Counted from the stretch's first letter, positions 53,405 to 63,440 are shown. The stretch: 64,000 nt of DNA from Desulfocicer vacuolatum DSM 3385 (GCF_900176365.1 NZ_FWXY01000022.1:1-64000); one strand, 5' to 3'. Translations and numbers: made by a program. The notes: generated from the letters alone by a model not told the origin.

Positions 53405-54184
53405 TTAATTGTTTTTGTCAAGTTCCCGGCTGATAATACGAAGCCCCTCCAGGGTGAGACTATTATCCACAACCTCAATGGTATCGGTGAGTTCGGCAAT
53501 GAGCACCGCAAGTCCACCTGTGGCAATCACCCGGGGGGATGTGCCCATCTCTTTTTTCATGCGGGCCACCATGCCGTCCACAAGGGCCGCATTGCCGTGC
53601 ATGAGTCCTGATTTAATGCTGTCAATGGTGTCCCGCCCAATCACCGACTCCGGGGGCATGAACATCTCCACCCGGGGAAGGCGTGACGCTTTTTGAAACA
53701 AGGCCTCGGCTGAAATCATGATGCCCGGAATGATGGCTCCCCCCAGATATTCCCCTTTTTCGGTGATGACATCAAAGGTGGTTGCCGTGCCAAAATCAAT
53801 GATGATAAGACTCTCTTTATACTTCTCATAGGCTGCAATGGCATTGACCACCCTGTCTGCCCCCACTTCGGCAGGGTTGTTGTAAAGGACGGGCATCAAC
53901 TGTCTGACAGCATCGGGATTCACCCACAAGGGGGTCTGATCAAGATATTTGTGGCAAAAGTTGTCAAGAATCCTCACGGCCGGGGGCACCACGCAGGAAA
54001 TCACGGTTTTTCCAATGTCAGAAAAGGCAATGCCGTTGTCATTGAACAACCCCCTGGCAAGGATGTTAAACTCATCAGCGGTGGTATCCCTCACTGTGCG
54101 AATTCGCCAGTCGCAAATCAAATGATCCTTGTCAAACACACCCAGCACCGTATTGGTGTTTCCCACATCAATTACCAGCAGCAT
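53405..54184 (-). CDS. coaX: type III pantothenate kinase
   Basis: A 259-residue ASKHA-fold kinase catalysing the first step of CoA synthesis. Motifs: LLVIDVGNTNTVLGVFD at the N-terminus, GADRVVNAIAAY (about residue 100), IIDFGTATTFDVI (about 120) and the C-terminal VIATGGLAVLIAELTD. The start at 54184 (MLLVID) is the usual one; an in-frame ATG at 54217 adds an unusual lysine-rich tail. It is a single gene on the minus strand, with repeats C5 and A4 after its stop. Confidence 0.96.
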   Translation of the reverse strand: MLLVIDVGNTNTVLGVFDKDHLICDWRIRTVRDTTADEFNILARGLFNDNGIAFSDIGKTVISCVVPPAVRILDNFCHKYLDQTPLWVNPDAVRQLMPVLYNNPAEVGADRVVNAIAAYEKYKESLIIIDFGTATTFDVITEKGEYLGGAIIPGIMISAEALFQKASRLPRVEMFMPPESVIGRDTIDSIKSGLMHGNAALVDGMVARMKKEMGTSPRVIATGGLAVLIAELTDTIEVVDNSLTLEGLRIISRELDKNN

Positions 54185-54403
54185 CTTTTTTCCTTTTTTA
54201 TTTAATATTACCCACACAAAAGTCCGCGACCACGGTGTTCAGCACCATATGAGAAAACAAACAGATCTATTTTACAAGGCCTTCGCCAAACTCAAAATCA
54301 ATGTGAAATCTGGCAATCACAATACCATATATTGTATTTATACTTATATTTAAATCACAATATATCCCTTGAAATGCCAGCCGACATAAAATTGGCGAAG
54401 GTA

Positions 54404-55384
54404 TTACTTTATTGTCACGGTAAAATTCTCCGGCTTTGCACTCACAAGCATCACTCCCACCGGTACATTGATAACAGCCGGTCGCACATATACCCCCGGG
54501 GGCAGATCTTTTAAATCAATGAATACCTCAAAATAACCGGCATTATCCTTATCTTTAAAAACATTGGCAGCCCCCCTTAGCATAATCTGCATTTCAGGGG
54601 GAGTTACCTGGACCGTGTCAGGGCCGTTGCGGATGCCCACCGGAATCCCCCCATAGGTATGGGTGACAATCTTCTCTTGAATGGCAACCATGACAGTAAC
54701 CAGGGAATTCACATCTGCCCCTGCAAGTGCATCAATGTCCAGAGATCCTGTTTTTTTCAGATCTGCATCTGCCCCGGTTATATCCACAGGTTTTGTTTGA
54801 ATTTCAGTGATTTTGTCAAACAATGATGCCGGACCTGTGAGGGCCATGGTTGCCGGTTCACTTTTTATGTGGGCCACTTCATATCCCACGGCGGGTTCAC
54901 CGGTGATCATCACCTTCACCGGAAGACGGCGGGTTTCTTTCCTGTCCAGCTCCACTTTAATATACGCGGGTTTCACATGGATAATGTCAACACCCGGGGG
55001 AAGGGGCAATCGTTTTTTTATCACAGGAATGGCATAAAATGCCGGAGGAATAAAAGCAGTAACATCTACAGGATCAGAGGTGAGATCAGCGTACAAATCC
55101 ACAAGGTAAGTCAAATCCAATGCCTCCACCTGACGAATCTTCCCCGGACGACCTTTCACACGAACTTCAATGTGTCGGGTATAGAACTGTGTCCGGGTAA
55201 GCCCTGCGGGTACAGCAGCAAATTTCACCGGAACCAGCAGATCTGTTTCCACAGGATCCGGGGCACATCCTGCAAAAAGAAAAAGCCATGTACAGATGAT
55301 AAGGCAAAATGGTCTCACTGGAAAATCCAAGCCAGAAATATCAATGGGAAATACACCGTTCCGGTGTATTTCCCACGGGATCAT
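54404..55384 (-). CDS. YbbR-domain lipoprotein-like protein
   Basis: A 326-residue protein with a hydrophobic N-terminus ending in lipobox LFAGC (about residue 40), then repeated YbbR-type beta segments (IKVELDRKETRRLPVKVMI, YEVAHIKSEPATMALTGPAS, DLKDLPPGVYVRPAVINVP). YbbR proteins (CdaR) usually regulate the diadenylate cyclase CdaA encoded just upstream. Here folP lies directly upstream with a 4-base overlap and no cdaA is present. The first 25 residues are atypical, so the start may be further in. Confidence 0.8.
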   Translation of the reverse strand: MIPWEIHRNGVFPIDISGLDFPVRPFCLIICTWLFLFAGCAPDPVETDLLVPVKFAAVPAGLTRTQFYTRHIEVRVKGRPGKIRQVEALDLTYLVDLYADLTSDPVDVTAFIPPAFYAIPVIKKRLPLPPGVDIIHVKPAYIKVELDRKETRRLPVKVMITGEPAVGYEVAHIKSEPATMALTGPASLFDKITEIQTKPVDITGADADLKKTGSLDIDALAGADVNSLVTVMVAIQEKIVTHTYGGIPVGIRNGPDTVQVTPPEMQIMLRGAANVFKDKDNAGYFEVFIDLKDLPPGVYVRPAVINVPVGVMLVSAKPENFTVTIK

Positions 55385-56247
55385 ACGGTTTGAATGGCGT
55401 TAATGATGCAGGCCAGGGGACGCAGAAGGTTGACATCGTGAACCCGGACAATCTGAGCACCATTGAGTATACAGGCTGCCACGGCCCCCAGATTACCCAG
55501 CTCCATACGGTTCATATCCACTTCTGTTTTATTGAGCTTCCGGGACAGGAGGTTCCTGATAAAAGATTTCCTTGAGGGTCCCATTAACACCGGACATCCC
55601 AATGAATGAATCTGATCAAGGTGTTTAATAAGCATGAGATTATGGTCCACGGTTTTACCAAATCCAATGCCGGGGTCCACAATGAGGTGCTCCCTTGATA
55701 TGCCGGATTCAACGGCAAATTGAATCCGTTGTTCCAGGTAGGCTGTTATCTCACCCATGAAATCATCATATTGGGGATCGACCTGCATGGTTTCCGGGGT
55801 ACCCTTCATGTGCATGAGCATGACAGGCACCTTTTCTGCAGCAGCAAGGACGGCCATGCCGGGATCCCGTTCCAGGGCCGTGATATCATTAATAATGGCG
55901 GCCCCGGCTTTGAGGGCCTCCTTTGCCACATCAGCTTTCACGGTATCAATGGATATGGGCACATCAATTTCCCGGGACAGTCGTTCAATCACCGGAACCA
56001 CACGGTCCATCTCTTCCTGGACAGATACCCCCTTTGAAAAAGGACGGGTGGACTCCCCCCCGATGTCAAGGATTCCGGCCCCGGCGTCAACCAATGCCCT
56101 GCCCTGGGCCAAGGCGTCATCAAAGCTGAAAAATTTTCCCCCATCGGAAAAAGAATCCGGGGTGGTGTTAAGAATGCCCATGATACAGGTATTGCCCGGG
56201 CTCAGATCAAGGCAATAGCCATCCCACTCAATGGTAAAAGATTTCAT
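55381..56247 (-). CDS. folP: dihydropteroate synthase
   Basis: A 288-residue TIM-barrel enzyme joining para-aminobenzoate to the pterin. Motifs: GILNTTPDSFSDGG (about residue 24), ILDIGGESTRPFSKG, PISIDTVKADVA, DPGIGFGKTVDHNL and GPSRKSFIRN. It overlaps ftsH by 4 bases upstream and the YbbR gene by 4 bases downstream, so it is the middle of an ftsH-folP-ybbR operon. Confidence 0.96.
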   Translation of the reverse strand: MKSFTIEWDGYCLDLSPGNTCIMGILNTTPDSFSDGGKFFSFDDALAQGRALVDAGAGILDIGGESTRPFSKGVSVQEEMDRVVPVIERLSREIDVPISIDTVKADVAKEALKAGAAIINDITALERDPGMAVLAAAEKVPVMLMHMKGTPETMQVDPQYDDFMGEITAYLEQRIQFAVESGISREHLIVDPGIGFGKTVDHNLMLIKHLDQIHSLGCPVLMGPSRKSFIRNLLSRKLNKTEVDMNRMELGNLGAVAACILNGAQIVRVHDVNLLRPLACIINAIQTV

Positions 56248-58235
56248 GACTCTTTGCTGCCTCCATCCTTTTCACCATGGTCTTTCCGGACATCATCGGA
56301 CTCATCTTCACGGATGTCTGTACCTTGGTCATCTTTATTATCACTGCCTTGATCATCGCCCTCGGACGGGCTGTCTTCTTTTTCAACCTCTGCTTGAAGC
56401 TCCTCATCTTTAAAGAGATTCTCCGGTTTTGGCGGATCAAAATCAGGTTTCATGGATTTAATTAATTCATCAAGCTCCGCTCCCATGACTGTTTCCTGTT
56501 CCAGCAGAAGATCTGCAAGGCTGTGGAGGATATCAATATTTTCTTCCAGTACATTCCAGGCTTTTTTGTAGTTTCTATCAATAATGGCAGCCACTTCAGC
56601 ATCAATTTTCCGGGCCGTATCTTCGGAGTATTCCTTGGCATGCCCCACCTCTCTGCCAATGAAAATCTGCTCATCTCCTGAATCATAGGCCAGGGGCCCC
56701 AATTCTTCACTCATACCCCACACACGGACCATGCGGTTGGCCATGGATGTGGCCTGCTTGATATCGTTGGAGGCTCCGGTACTGATACGTTTAAAAATCA
56801 ACTCTTCAGCCACCCGTCCCCCAAAGGCCACGGCAAGCTCATTTTCCAGTTGATCTTTATATTTAAAGCCCCCCTCTTCGGGAAGAAACCAGGTCACCCC
56901 GGCAGCCCGTCCCCGGGGAATAATGGTCACTTTATTGACGGCATCGGTATTGGGAAGCAGGCGTGCCACCAGGGCGTGCCCCCCTTCATGGTAGGCTGTG
57001 GTGCGTTTTTCATCTTTGCGGATTACCTTGGATTTTCGCTCAAGTCCCATGTAAACCTTATCTTTGGACTCCTCAAAATCCATCATGGTCAATTTTTCAT
57101 GATTTTTCTTTGCTGCCAGCAAGGCTGCCTCGTTCACCAGGTTTTCCAGGTCTGCACCGGAAAAACCGGGGGTTCCCTTGGCCAGGGTGACCACATCCAC
57201 ATCATCGCCCAGGGGCGTCTTTTTCATATGAACTTTAAGGATACCGATGCGGCCTTTTATGTCGGGCATATCCACCACCACCTGGCGATCAAAGCGCCCG
57301 GGTCTGAGCAGGGCCGGGTCCAGCACATCTGCCCGGTTGGTGGCAGCCATGAGGATAACCCCCTCATTGGATTCAAAACCGTCCATCTCCACCAGCAGCT
57401 GATTCAAAGTCTGCTCCCGTTCATCATGTCCGCCGCCCATGCCGGCCCCCCGCTGGCGGCCCACAGCATCAATTTCATCAATGAAAATAATGCAAGGGGC
57501 ATTTTTCTTACCCTGGGCAAACAGATCCCGCACCCGGGAGGCACCCACACCCACAAACATCTCAACAAAATCAGATCCGCTGATGGTGAAAAAAGGTACA
57601 CCTGCTTCCCCGGCAACGGCCCGGGATAACAAAGTCTTTCCCGTACCAGGAGAACCCACCAACAAAACGCCCTTGGGAATACGTCCTCCCAGGCGGGTGA
57701 ATTTTTCCGGTTCTTTAAGAAATTCCACCACTTCGGAAAGCTCTTCTTTGGCTTCATCAATGCCAGCCACATCCTTAAAGGTGATTTTCCCCCCTTTTTC
57801 AGACACAAGGCGGGCCTTACTTTTACCAAAGGACATGGCTTTCCCTCCGCCGCCCCCCTGCATCTGACGCATGAAAAAAATCCATACCCCAATGAGGACA
57901 ATCATGGGAAGCCAGGAGATAATAATGGACATGAACCATGAAGATTCCGTGGGAGGTTTGGCTTTAATGGAAACCCCGTTCTTTCTCAGGGTGCGAATGA
58001 GATCCCCGTCCCCCGGTGAAAAGGTTTTATATTTTGAGCCGTTGGTGTCCGTGAGATAGAGATCCTGACCCTGTATGACAACGCTCTGAACCCGTTCAGA
58101 TTCAACCATGGCCAGAAAGTCCGAATAACCCAGGCTGTTGTCGCCCACCTGCTGCTGGTTGAAAATATTATACAGCATCACCATCATCAGTACGATAACA
58201 AGCCACAGAGACAAATTTTTATAAAACTGATTCAA
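56244..58235 (-). CDS. ftsH: ATP-dependent zinc metalloprotease FtsH
   Basis: A 663-residue membrane protease. Two membrane helices flank a periplasmic domain (about residues 6-125). The AAA domain has Walker [10 protein letters not shown] (about 197), Walker [16 protein letters not shown] and the arginine finger region in [12 protein letters not shown]. The zinc site is HEGGH in [14 protein letters not shown] (about 419-423), with the third ligand near [13 protein letters not shown] long acidic C-terminal tail (about 60 residues, Asp/Glu/Lys) is unusual. It degrades membrane and regulatory proteins. First gene of the operon with folP. Confidence 0.97.
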   Translation of the reverse strand: MNQFYKNLSLWLVIVLMMVMLYNIFNQQQVGDNSLGYSDFLAMVESERVQSVVIQGQDLYLTDTNGSKYKTFSPGDGDLIRTLRKNGVSIKAKPPTESSWFMSIIISWLPMIVLIGVWIFFMRQMQGGGGGKAMSFGKSKARLVSEKGGKITFKDVAGIDEAKEELSEVVEFLKEPEKFTRLGGRIPKGVLLVGSPGTGKTLLSRAVAGEAGVPFFTISGSDFVEMFVGVGASRVRDLFAQGKKNAPCIIFIDEIDAVGRQRGAGMGGGHDEREQTLNQLLVEMDGFESNEGVILMAATNRADVLDPALLRPGRFDRQVVVDMPDIKGRIGILKVHMKKTPLGDDVDVVTLAKGTPGFSGADLENLVNEAALLAAKKNHEKLTMMDFEESKDKVYMGLERKSKVIRKDEKRTTAYHEGGHALVARLLPNTDAVNKVTIIPRGRAAGVTWFLPEEGGFKYKDQLENELAVAFGGRVAEELIFKRISTGASNDIKQATSMANRMVRVWGMSEELGPLAYDSGDEQIFIGREVGHAKEYSEDTARKIDAEVAAIIDRNYKKAWNVLEENIDILHSLADLLLEQETVMGAELDELIKSMKPDFDPPKPENLFKDEELQAEVEKEDSPSEGDDQGSDNKDDQGTDIREDESDDVRKDHGEKDGGSKES

Positions 58236-58458
58236 TGGTAGTTCCTTTTTGAGTCTGTTATTGTTCCCATTTCACTGGGGGTTAATTTAAAAAATTGAAA
58301 CATCATAGAAAAAACACAAAAAACATTTAAATTCAATAATAAACATCAATTTTCATTAGGCAAGAAAAACTTTATGACCCCGGCCAGTCTACCCCCCGGG
58401 GAGCGGGCGGCCCATGGAACATGAAAATACGTATTTTCCATTGTGATGTTATTGCAGA

Positions 58459-59529
58459 TCAATGTAGAGGTCCCAGCTGACGCAATGGCCTGTCGCATCG
58501 AGTAAAGTAAAGCCATTTTTTTGTCAAGGTAATCCGGATACCCTGGGGTAGATCCAGATTTTTACCGCCGGTGTTTCCAGGCATCAATGCCATGATGTCA
58601 TCAACGTGGCCAAATGTAATGCGTCTTAAATCCCCTTTAATTTCCTGGATGGCCCCCCTTATTCCCCGCCGGGCCAGGGCCTTGGGAAGGGTGGCAAAAA
58701 AATCCCTGGAAAAACGAACTTCCCTGGGGTTAAGGCGCTCCAGATGCCGGGCAAGCATGGCCCGGGACTCCCCTTCCATCCAGGTCTCCTCCGCTGTGAT
58801 GAGCACACTTAATCGGTTTAAAGCCGATTTTATGTCAGGATTATATTCCTTTGAAAGGCAGGGCATCAGCCCATGCCTGATCCTGTTTCTCAAATAGCGG
58901 GTGTCCTCATTGGAACTGTCCTGCACAAAGGGCTGGCCGTGTCGGTCCAGAAAAGCCAGAATCTCCTGTCTGGAAACCCTTATCAGGGGGCGGATAATGA
59001 GGTTGTCCCTCATGGGAGGAATCCCCATGAGGCCCCGGGGCCCACTGCCCCGTAACAGATTCATCAGCACCTGTTCCGCATTGTCGTCACTGTTGTGCCC
59101 AAGGGCAACACGGTTATATCCATGCCGGGAGGCGATTTCCCGGTAAAAGGCATATCTCACATCCCTGGCTGCATCTTCAATGGATTTTTTATTTTTCCGG
59201 GCCCGGGCCGCCACATCTGTCTGCTGCACATGCAAAGGTAATCCATGGGAGGCGGCAAGATCCCGCACAAAGGCCTCGTCCCTGTCAGACTCTTCTCCCC
59301 GGAGGCAGTGGTTCACATGGGCCACGCCAATTTGTAGAGAGAAAGACAAAGCAAGCTCCTTTAAAATTCCAAGCAGGGCAACAGAGTCGGCCCCACCGGA
59401 CACCCCCGCCAGGACCACATCCCCTGGAGAAAGCATGGCATGGGCCTGCACCGTGTTATAAACCCGGGCAGTAAAGGGCTCTTTTTTTTTAAAATTTGCC
59501 ACCATTGTGTTTAAGGTCAATCCTTCCAT
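58459..59529 (-). CDS. tilS: tRNA(Ile)-lysidine synthase
   Basis: A 356-residue enzyme that converts C34 of tRNA-Ile2 to lysidine. The PP-loop is VSGGADSVALLG (about residue 42), followed by VAHVNHCLRG and VALGHNSDDNAEQVLMNLLRG, then the C-terminal TilS domain (IRITLTKKWLYFTR). The start is uncertain: ATG 59529 and ATG 59505 both lack a well-spaced ribosome binding site, and 59592 would translate a repeat. It is a single gene on the minus strand upstream of ftsH. Confidence 0.93.
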   Translation of the reverse strand: MEGLTLNTMVANFKKKEPFTARVYNTVQAHAMLSPGDVVLAGVSGGADSVALLGILKELALSFSLQIGVAHVNHCLRGEESDRDEAFVRDLAASHGLPLHVQQTDVAARARKNKKSIEDAARDVRYAFYREIASRHGYNRVALGHNSDDNAEQVLMNLLRGSGPRGLMGIPPMRDNLIIRPLIRVSRQEILAFLDRHGQPFVQDSSNEDTRYLRNRIRHGLMPCLSKEYNPDIKSALNRLSVLITAEETWMEGESRAMLARHLERLNPREVRFSRDFFATLPKALARRGIRGAIQEIKGDLRRITFGHVDDIMALMPGNTGGKNLDLPQGIRITLTKKWLYFTRCDRPLRQLGPLH

Positions 59530-59557
59530 GCACACAAAAAAAATATCAAGACTTTGT

Positions 59558-59605
59558 ATAACCGCCACGGGCGGACCAAGCCAAGCGCCCATCTGTGGCG
59601 GTTAT
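59558..59605. repeat. family C terminal segments in inverted pair
   Basis: ATAACCGCCAC (59558-59568) and GTGGCGGTTAT (59595-59605) are perfect 11-bp inverted repeats, each matching the 3' end of family C. It lies directly upstream of the tilS start. Confidence 0.75.
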
Positions 59606-59801
59606 ATATCAGGAAAGCCTGATAACTTCCACCGGGTTTTTTCAAAAGGGTCCCTTTGGAAAGCCCTAAATACTAAAACCCGGTGCCAAATTGAAATTTT
59701 CAAAACCTTTTCAGCATAAGCTCACTTGATCTATGGAAATTGTGTCCTATATTTATCATTTATGGGACAAAGATCCTGACCAAACAAGCGGAGACCTTTT
59801 T

Positions 59802-60221
59802 ATGTTACATATTACGGATGATATTTTTATCCTTGACAATGAAATAGAACTCAATGCCATCCGGGCCCAGGGTGCCGGGGGGCAGAATGTTAACAAGGTC
59901 TCTTCAGCGGTCCATCTCAGGTTTGATATTTTAAATTCAACCCTTCCGAACAGCGTAAAAGAGAGACTGCAGACTCTCAACGACCGCCGCATCTCAAAGG
60001 ACGGGATCATCGTGATAAAGGCCCAGCAGTTTAGAAGCCGGGAAAAAAACATCGGCAATGCCCTGAACCGCTTGACCGACCTTATTCAAAAAGCGCTGGT
60101 TCCCATTGCCAAAAGAAAACCCACACGTCCAACCCGGGGGGCCAAACAACGCAGACTGGACAACAAAGCCAGACGCAGTGAGAAAAAAAAATTACGAAAA
60201 AAAATAAATTTTTCCCACTGA
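59802..60221 (+). CDS. arfB: class I release-factor-like peptidyl-tRNA hydrolase (ArfB/YaeJ)
   Basis: A 139-residue protein with the catalytic GGQ in AQGAGGQNVNKVSSAVHLRF (about residues 24-43) and a strongly basic C-terminal tail (RPTRGAKQRRLDNKARRSEKK). ArfB rescues stalled ribosomes by entering an empty A site. The start at 59802 has GGAG 8 bases upstream; an in-frame ATG at 59733 lacks one and adds no domain. Single gene. Confidence 0.94.
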   Translation: MLHITDDIFILDNEIELNAIRAQGAGGQNVNKVSSAVHLRFDILNSTLPNSVKERLQTLNDRRISKDGIIVIKAQQFRSREKNIGNALNRLTDLIQKALVPIAKRKPTRPTRGAKQRRLDNKARRSEKKKLRKKINFSH

Positions 60222-60480
60222 TTTTACATAACCATAGCAGCTGCATTGTCATGGCTTAACGTTAAGGGACTCAGATCTTATTGATTTACCATTTAACCAT
60301 ACCCAATTGATATGTTTTATGGATAAAATTTCAGATAAACGGTAAATTGAAAACTGCTGACGCCCTAAGATGTTTAAGTTCATACACGCCATGGACCCAT
60401 GGTCTGTGGTATGCACAATCTTTATTTTCAACATTGACGATGCACTGCTCATCACCTAAATTAGTTAAAAGGAGCATCCC

Positions 60481-60891
60481 ATGGCAAAAATGACTGAACG
60501 AATGAAAGAACTCTTCAACAAAGTTCCCACAGCGGTTTTGACAACAGCCACACTGGATGGAACCCCCAACGCGGTTCCTGTGGGCGCAAAAAAAATCATT
60601 GATGATGAAACCATTCTGATTTCAGATCAGTATTTCAATAAAACCCTTGCCAACCTTAAAAGCAATCCCCAGGCAGCGGTTACCTTCTGGGAAGGCCGCG
60701 AAGGATACCAGTTGAAATGCAGTATCACCATTGAAACCCAGGGAGAAAGATATGAAGAGACTGCCAAATGGATTGAGGCATTGGGCAACAAGGCCGGTCA
60801 TCCATTACAGTCCAAGGGCGCTGTGATATTCAAAATCAAAGAAATTTACGGGGTATCACCGGGACCCGGTGCCGGGAAGCAACTGGTCTAA
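60481..60891 (+). CDS. pyridoxamine-5'-phosphate-oxidase-family FMN-binding protein
   Basis: A 136-residue split-barrel flavin-binding protein. Features: VPTAVLTTATLDGTPNAVPV, DETILISDQYFNKTLANLKS and NPQAAVTFWEG. The substrate is unknown; such small proteins often act as flavin reductases or sense F420/FMN. AAGGAG lies 7 bases before the ATG. It ends just before a strong terminator. Confidence 0.88.
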   Translation: MAKMTERMKELFNKVPTAVLTTATLDGTPNAVPVGAKKIIDDETILISDQYFNKTLANLKSNPQAAVTFWEGREGYQLKCSITIETQGERYEETAKWIEALGNKAGHPLQSKGAVIFKIKEIYGVSPGPGAGKQLV

Positions 60892-60903
60892 CCAGAAAAC
60901 CCA

Positions 60904-60940
60904 TGGGTTCAGAAAATTATTTTAAATTTTTCTGAACCCA
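60904..60940 (+). terminator. strong factor-independent terminator
   Basis: TGGGTTCAGAAAA (60904-60916) and TTTTCTGAACCCA (60928-60940) are a perfect 13-bp stem with an 11-base AT loop, followed by AATTTTAT. It directly follows the FMN-binding gene. Confidence 0.85.
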
Positions 60941-61097
60941 AATTTTATCAAAACCTGTTTAAAAATTAACTCATCAATCATAAGGTCTTCTGTTTGGCGT
61001 CACATAATGTGATTCTTTGAGATTAAACATATTCCATGTGGTATGAGAAAGGAGAACTTCTGACTCATGAGAATTTAAGGGATGGAAACTCAATCCC

Positions 61098-61376
61098 ATG
61101 GAAACGAGAAGCAATTTTCTCATATTTTCTGTTAATATCCGAACTATTGGCATGCTTCATTTTCCAGTTTACGTTTTTCAAAAAGATATACCCATTTCCC
61201 GGGAAAATTTGATCGAAAAGTGTAAACTACTTTTGAAATTCTATGAAAGATGCCGAATTATTGATGGAAAATTTGGAACAATTGAAACTATTTTCATACA
61301 ATTGCAGTGGATTTATAAAAAACAGGCAAGAAAAACCCCTGAGTCTTTAGCTCAGGGGTTGTTGACCTATTTTTAA
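61098..61376 (+). CDS. hypothetical protein, doubtful
   Basis: A 92-residue frame of no recognised family, rich in Ile, Lys and Phe with no clear domain. The upstream sequence has weak AAGGGA only. The last 14 codons are formed by a terminator hairpin (61334-61360), which is odd for a conserved C-terminus. It may be a real small gene with a terminator overlapping its end, or simply leader DNA. Confidence 0.3.
   Translation: METRSNFLIFSVNIRTIGMLHFPVYVFQKDIPISRENLIEKCKLLLKFYERCRIIDGKFGTIETIFIQLQWIYKKQARKTPESLAQGLLTYF
61334..61360 (+). terminator. hairpin terminator
   Basis: AACCCCTGAG (61334-61343) and CTCAGGGGTT (61351-61360) form a perfect 10-bp stem around TCTTTAG, with TATTTTT eleven bases later. 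Confidence 0.6.
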
Positions 61377-61398
61377 CAGGTTTTCAAAGGGGGACGCC

Positions 61399-61815
61399 AT
61401 GATTATCTATGACGGTGTTTATAAATGGGACGGCAAGCAGCGCGGGGGAGAAACCCCTGTATGCTGGTGGCCGGGAGAATATCACATCCGCATCATTAAA
61501 CTGAATTCAGAAACCCCTGACATCCATTTCCTTAAAGACCATGCTGTATTATGTCAGAACATGGGAAAGGGAACATCCATACAGAACTATGTCCAGAACT
61601 TTGCCCGCCTTGTTTCCATTAAGTATGACCTTCAAATGGAAAAAACCATGTGGGTGGAATTTTTGAAAATTCCCCGAAAGGAAATCATGGTGGCCAATAT
61701 GGACCGGGTGGCAGATATGGCAGGAAAAGGCCTTTTCAAGCCTTCCTGGCGTCCCATTCTCCCCAATGAAAAAACCATTCTCTCCCCTTATTTTGACGGG
61801 TTTGACGAAAAATAG
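61399..61815 (+). CDS. hypothetical protein
   Basis: A 138-residue soluble protein of no recognised family. GGGGG (61389-61393) is a fair ribosome binding site. It begins MIIYDGVYKWDGKQRGGETP and holds WWPGEYHIRIIKL; the composition is that of a real folded protein (many aromatic residues, mixed charge). No signal or membrane segment. Copy B3 begins right after its stop. Confidence 0.6.
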   Translation: MIIYDGVYKWDGKQRGGETPVCWWPGEYHIRIIKLNSETPDIHFLKDHAVLCQNMGKGTSIQNYVQNFARLVSIKYDLQMEKTMWVEFLKIPRKEIMVANMDRVADMAGKGLFKPSWRPILPNEKTILSPYFDGFDEK

Positions 61816-61926
61816 GAGGCTTTTTTCGTTGACAAAGGCCTTGGTCGATAACATCAACAACAAAAGCCTGAGCCCATCGGTACATTTAAAAATGCCGGCT
61901 TTGAAATGAAGCCCGAAAGTTGAGTT
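61815..61926 (-). repeat. family B repeat, copy B3 (truncated)
   Basis: It matches the reverse complement of B2 from the GAGGCTTTTTTCGTTG segment to the terminal CCGAAAGTTGAGT. The opposite terminus is missing, cut by the coding region. Confidence 0.8.
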
Positions 61927-61947
61927 AGAAAATAAAACTTCCGGGCA

Positions 61948-62090
61948 ACCTCAGCAAAGCCGCCCCCCCGACGGGTAATAGGAACCGGACAATTGAGCTG
62001 TCTACAGTTCCTGTCCGGGCCCATTGCCCGTCGGGGGGGCGGCGGTATAATACCATTTGACTCCGCGTCTACGACCCTATATCTGTTGTG
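61948..62090 (+). repeat. family A structured repeat, copy A5
   Basis: Outer stem GCCGCCCCCCCGACGGGTAAT against ATTGCCCGTCGGGGGGGCGGC, 21 bp with one T-G wobble; the variable pair is C-G here, whereas A1 has G-C and A2-A4 have T-A. The tail is conserved. Confidence 0.92.
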
Positions 62091-62168
62091 TCCCACAGGA
62101 CATACCTGTTCTATATGGAACAGCGTCCTGAGAATTCCAAGATAACCATACGGACGTTAATCAAACAA

Positions 62169-63275
62169 TTACAAAATAATTTTTAACATCCGACGCAGGG
62201 GTTCAGCAGCACCCCATAACAGTTGATCCCCCACAGAAAAAGCCGTGAGATAATCATCTCCAAGAATCATCTTTCGAATACGTCCCACAGGAACGGTGAG
62301 CGTTCCGGTGACAGCAGCAGGCGTTAAATCAGTAATGGTCTGCTCTTTGATGTTGGGAACCACTTTGACCCAGTCATTATTTTTGGCCAGCATGGCATTA
62401 ATATCATCCAGGGGCACATCTTTTTTCAGCTTGATGGTAAAAGCCTGGCTGTGACAGCGCATGGCACCGATTCTGACACACTGACCGTCAATGGGAACCG
62501 GATTTTCTGATCGCCCCAGAATTTTATTGGTTTCCACACCGCCCTTCCACTCTTCACGGGTCTGACCGTTATCCATGGCCCGGTCAATCCAGGGAATCAG
62601 GCTGGCCCCCAGGGGAACGCCCCAGTTATCGGTGGGGAAAGTGCCGGATCTAAGGGTATCGGTAACGTTTCGATCAAGGTCCAGGGCTGATGCCGTGGGG
62701 TTGTTGAGGATATCTGATGCCGTATCACCAATGTTTTTCATCTGTGACACCAGTTCCTTCATATTCTTGGCTCCGGCACCCGAGGCTGCCTGGTAAGTCA
62801 TGGAGGTGACCCACTCCACCAGATCATTTTCAAACAAGCCTCCCAATGCCATGAGCATGAGAGAAACCGTACAGTTACCGCCAATGTAATTCTTAACACC
62901 GTTGTTCAAGGCCTGGTCAATGACCTTACGGTTCACCGGATCCAAAATGATGATACTCTTATCATCCATTCTCAAGGTGGAGGCAGCATCAATCCAGTAA
63001 CCGTCCCATTGCCTGGCTTCCAGTTCAGGGCGAACAGCTTCGGTGTAGGAACCGCCCTGGCATGATACAATAATATCCATGGCCATCAGGGCATCTATGT
63101 TATGGGCATCCACAAGGGGTGGCGTCTCCACCCCTACATCCGGCCCTTTTTCTCCCTCCTGGGAGGTGGTGAAAAAAAGAGGTGTCACCCCCTTGAAATC
63201 ATTTTCTGCAATCATCCGTTCCATAAGGACAGATCCCACCATCCCCCGCCATCCGACAAAGCCGACTTTTTTCAT
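62169..63275 (-). CDS. asd: aspartate-semialdehyde dehydrogenase, E. coli-type
   Basis: A 368-residue enzyme converting aspartyl phosphate to the semialdehyde. It starts [17 protein letters not shown] (E. coli-type NADP site), has the active-site cysteine in [15 protein letters not shown] (about residue 135), and [11 protein letters not shown]. The start at 63275 is preferred over the longer 63308 frame. It makes the lysine, threonine and methionine precursor. The long E. coli-like subtype differs from the shorter form common in many bacteria. Confidence 0.96.
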   Translation of the reverse strand: MKKVGFVGWRGMVGSVLMERMIAENDFKGVTPLFFTTSQEGEKGPDVGVETPPLVDAHNIDALMAMDIIVSCQGGSYTEAVRPELEARQWDGYWIDAASTLRMDDKSIIILDPVNRKVIDQALNNGVKNYIGGNCTVSLMLMALGGLFENDLVEWVTSMTYQAASGAGAKNMKELVSQMKNIGDTASDILNNPTASALDLDRNVTDTLRSGTFPTDNWGVPLGASLIPWIDRAMDNGQTREEWKGGVETNKILGRSENPVPIDGQCVRIGAMRCHSQAFTIKLKKDVPLDDINAMLAKNNDWVKVVPNIKEQTITDLTPAAVTGTLTVPVGRIRKMILGDDYLTAFSVGDQLLWGAAEPLRRMLKIIL

Positions 63276-63372
63276 TTTATGTTCCTCATTTCTATTTTTT
63301 AAATTCATTGAAAGCGATGATCCTGCATAGGTTTACCACACATTAATACCCCATGGCAATTTTCAAATAACG

Positions 63373-63440
63373 GACATGCCCTGTGGGACACAACAAATAT
63401 AGGGTCGTAGACGCAGAGCCAAATGGTATTTGGCCGCCAC
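63373..63440 (-). repeat. family A fragment, copy A6 (tail only, inverted)
   Basis: On the minus strand it reads TACCATTTGGCTCTGCGTCTACGACCC (split: TACCATTTGGC, TCTGCGTC, TACGACCC) and then TATATTTGTTGTG. The hairpin half is missing apart from a degenerate GGTGGCGGCC. Confidence 0.8.

Noticed and set aside
54185-54403. A further gene between coaX and ybbR
   Set aside because: Only short AT-rich frames without starts; nothing supportable was seen in these 220 bases.
56850-57629. A 259-codon plus-strand frame opposite ftsH
   Set aside because: It is antisense to Walker and HEGGH motifs of ftsH, with no domain of its own.
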